A DNA stretch of 15,678 nucleotides, taken from Rikenellaceae bacterium. Lineage in GTDB: Bacteria > Bacteroidota > Bacteroidia > Bacteroidales > UBA932. The notes beneath the pieces are model-generated. The model saw only the letters and a list, made by a program, of their open reading frames with translations, was not told where the DNA came from and did no database searches. The position numbers and the translations under genes are program-made. Shown piece after piece: positions 14,622 through 15,678 of this stretch; positions within the stretch are counted from its first letter, which is position 1; every line of letters begins with the position of its first letter. The stretch lies in the NCBI GenBank assembly GCA_003520315.1, contig DOVA01000005.1, forward strand, positions 1 through 15,678. The letters are read 5' to 3'.

Positions 14622-14891
14622 TTACCAACTTGCCTTTCGTACTCCTGGGATAAGACCTTTACTGGCCATCTCACGGAACTGAATACTACTGATACCGAAA
14701 GTGCGCATATACCCTTTTGGACGACCTGTTATAGAGCAGCGATTGTGCAAACGTACAGGGCTTGAATTTTTTGGAAGTTTATCAAGCGCAGCATAATCGC
14801 CGATTGCTTTAAGTGCTTTGCGTTTTTCGGCATATTTGGCACATAACTTTGCACGTTTAATTTCGCGTGGCTTCATTGATTCCTTTGCCAT
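14622..14891 (-). CDS. rpsN: 30S ribosomal protein uS14
   Basis: S14 is a head protein of the small subunit. The 89 residues are the long, zinc-free form: the sequence [20 protein letters not shown] has a single Cys instead of the CxxC pairs of the short zinc-ribbon form, and the N-terminal [20 protein letters not shown] helix is present. The end [15 protein letters not shown] is the family signature. It lies 8 bases after rplE. Confidence 0.97.
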   Translation of the reverse strand: MAKESMKPREIKRAKLCAKYAEKRKALKAIGDYAALDKLPKNSSPVRLHNRCSITGRPKGYMRTFGISSIQFREMASKGLIPGVRKASW

Positions 14892-14899
14892 TATCTACT

Positions 14900-15565
14900 T
14901 TATTCTGTTTTAAAGATTACTTCTTTTTTAATATTCTTAAACGGCAAACCAAATTCACGAAGAAGAGCATATGCTTCTTCATCTTTGCCGGCTGTCGTTA
15001 CAAAAGTTATTTCCATTCCGAAGATCTTTGTAATCTTGTCAATATCAACCTCAGGGAATATGATTTGTTCCTTTATACCCAATGTGTAGTTTCCTCTTCC
15101 ATCAAATTTATCACTTATTCCCTTAAAATCTCTAATACGAGGAAGTGATACTGAAATAAGCCTTTCAAGAAACTCATACATCTTGGCCTTACGAAGCGTT
15201 ACCTTAACTCCGATAGGCATTCCTCTTCGAAGCTTGAAATTAGAGATATCCTTTTTTGAATATGTCATGATGGCCTTCTGCCCTGTAATAGAAGTCAGTT
15301 CCTGTTGAGCTACTTCAATCAATTTTTTATCCTGTGTTGCAGAACCAACTCCTTGATTTATAGTAATTTTCTCAAGAGCAGGCACTTGCATTATTGAAGA
15401 ATACCCAAATTCTTTCATTAACTTTGGCACAATCTCTTCTTTGTACTTCTTCTGTAGATTTGGCACATATCCTTTTACTAAAACCTGAACACCTTCAACT
15501 TTGACAGAAGGTTTTTTTTCAGCTTTAGCACTTTTAGTTGCAGTATTTGGTTTTGTAGTTGCCAT
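14900..15565 (-). CDS. rplE: 50S ribosomal protein uL5 with N-terminal extension
   Basis: L5 binds 5S rRNA in the central protuberance and contacts P-site tRNA. The core from about residue 33 ([17 protein letters not shown]) to the end is typical, with [19 protein letters not shown] (56-74), [19 protein letters not shown] and [19 protein letters not shown]. The protein is 221 residues against about 180-185 in most bacteria because of about 33 extra N-terminal residues rich in Lys, Ala and Thr. No internal ATG fits the usual start, and GGAGG lies 10 bases before the ATG at 15565, so the extension is probably real. The ATG overlaps the rplX TAA by one base. Confidence 0.95.
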   Translation of the reverse strand: MATTKPNTATKSAKAEKKPSVKVEGVQVLVKGYVPNLQKKYKEEIVPKLMKEFGYSSIMQVPALEKITINQGVGSATQDKKLIEVAQQELTSITGQKAIMTYSKKDISNFKLRRGMPIGVKVTLRKAKMYEFLERLISVSLPRIRDFKGISDKFDGRGNYTLGIKEQIIFPEVDIDKITKIFGMEITFVTTAGKDEEAYALLREFGLPFKNIKKEVIFKTE

Positions 15566-15678
15566 TATTTAATCTCCTCCCCCGACTTTTTCGCGAAACG
15601 AACTAATTTGCCCTTGTCATTCAAACGACGACCAATTCTTGTAGGACCGCCTTTTACGGGATCTACAACCTGCAGGTT
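15565..15678 (-). CDS. rplX: 50S ribosomal protein uL24, C-terminal part (cut by window edge)
   Basis: The last 37 codons of L24 are present, entering at the window edge and ending with TAA at 15567-15565. The translation [18 protein letters not shown]... and ...[13 protein letters not shown] matches the C-terminus of L24 (family pattern VDPxxGxPTRxGxK and LVRxAKKSGxxI). L24 initiates large-subunit assembly. Its position directly upstream of rplE, with stop and start overlapping by one base, is the standard spc order and confirms the call. The N-terminal part lies outside the window. Confidence 0.93.
   Translation of the reverse strand, partial: NLQVVDPVKGGPTRIGRRLNDKGKLVRFAKKSGEEIK

Overview
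The window is a chromosomal piece of an AT-rich member of the Bacteroidota, most likely order Bacteroidales. The evidence is the protein sequences (a GSCFA-family protein, QueG without the C-terminal repeat domain, long C-terminal tails on L17 and S13), the gene order secY-map-infA-rpmJ-rpsM-rpsK-rpsD-rpoA-rplQ, and promoter elements of the TAnnTTTG type instead of a sigma70 -10 box. No mobile element, CRISPR array, tRNA or rRNA was seen.

Left part (1-6083): a minus-strand pair, queG followed by a GSCFA-family gene cut by the window edge; a divergent plus-strand gene for a short-chain-dehydrogenase-type L-threonine dehydrogenase; then a convergent minus-strand operon of three genes in which each start codon overlaps the previous stop by one base: a NupG-like nucleoside/H+ symporter, tgt and an LptF/LptG-type permease. 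The converging units meet at a 14-bp perfect inverted repeat that contains the stop codon of the permease gene. queG and tgt both belong to the queuosine tRNA-modification pathway but lie in separate transcription units.

Middle (6084-6522): about 440 bases with no credible gene, holding the symporter promoter and the terminator of the ribosomal operon.

Right part (6523-15678): the distal S10-spc-alpha ribosomal protein operon, entirely on the minus strand, read in the order rplX (partial), rplE, rpsN, rpsH, rplF, rplR, rpsE, rpmD, rplO, secY, map, infA, rpmJ, rpsM, rpsK, rpsD, rpoA, rplQ. These genes supply ribosomal proteins, the initiation factor IF-1, the SecY translocon, N-terminal Met removal and the RNA polymerase alpha subunit.

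The part most worth attention is a set of abnormal gene ends in this otherwise ordinary operon. (1) rpsD has an in-frame TAA at codon 192; the nine codons after it encode QLIVELYSK and a second TAA, which is the highly conserved S4 C-terminus and restores the normal 201-residue length. (2) rpmD has no stop codon and runs in frame into rplO, giving one 214-codon L30-L15 reading frame, although rplO keeps its own Shine-Dalgarno sequence. (3) rpoA runs 14 bases into rplQ in a way one extra T would explain. C-terminal truncation of S4 is a classical cause of error-prone, stop-codon-suppressing (ram) ribosomes, so (1) has an interesting functional reading, but sequencing error must be excluded first. 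A perfect 28-bp palindrome lies inside the first codons of secY.
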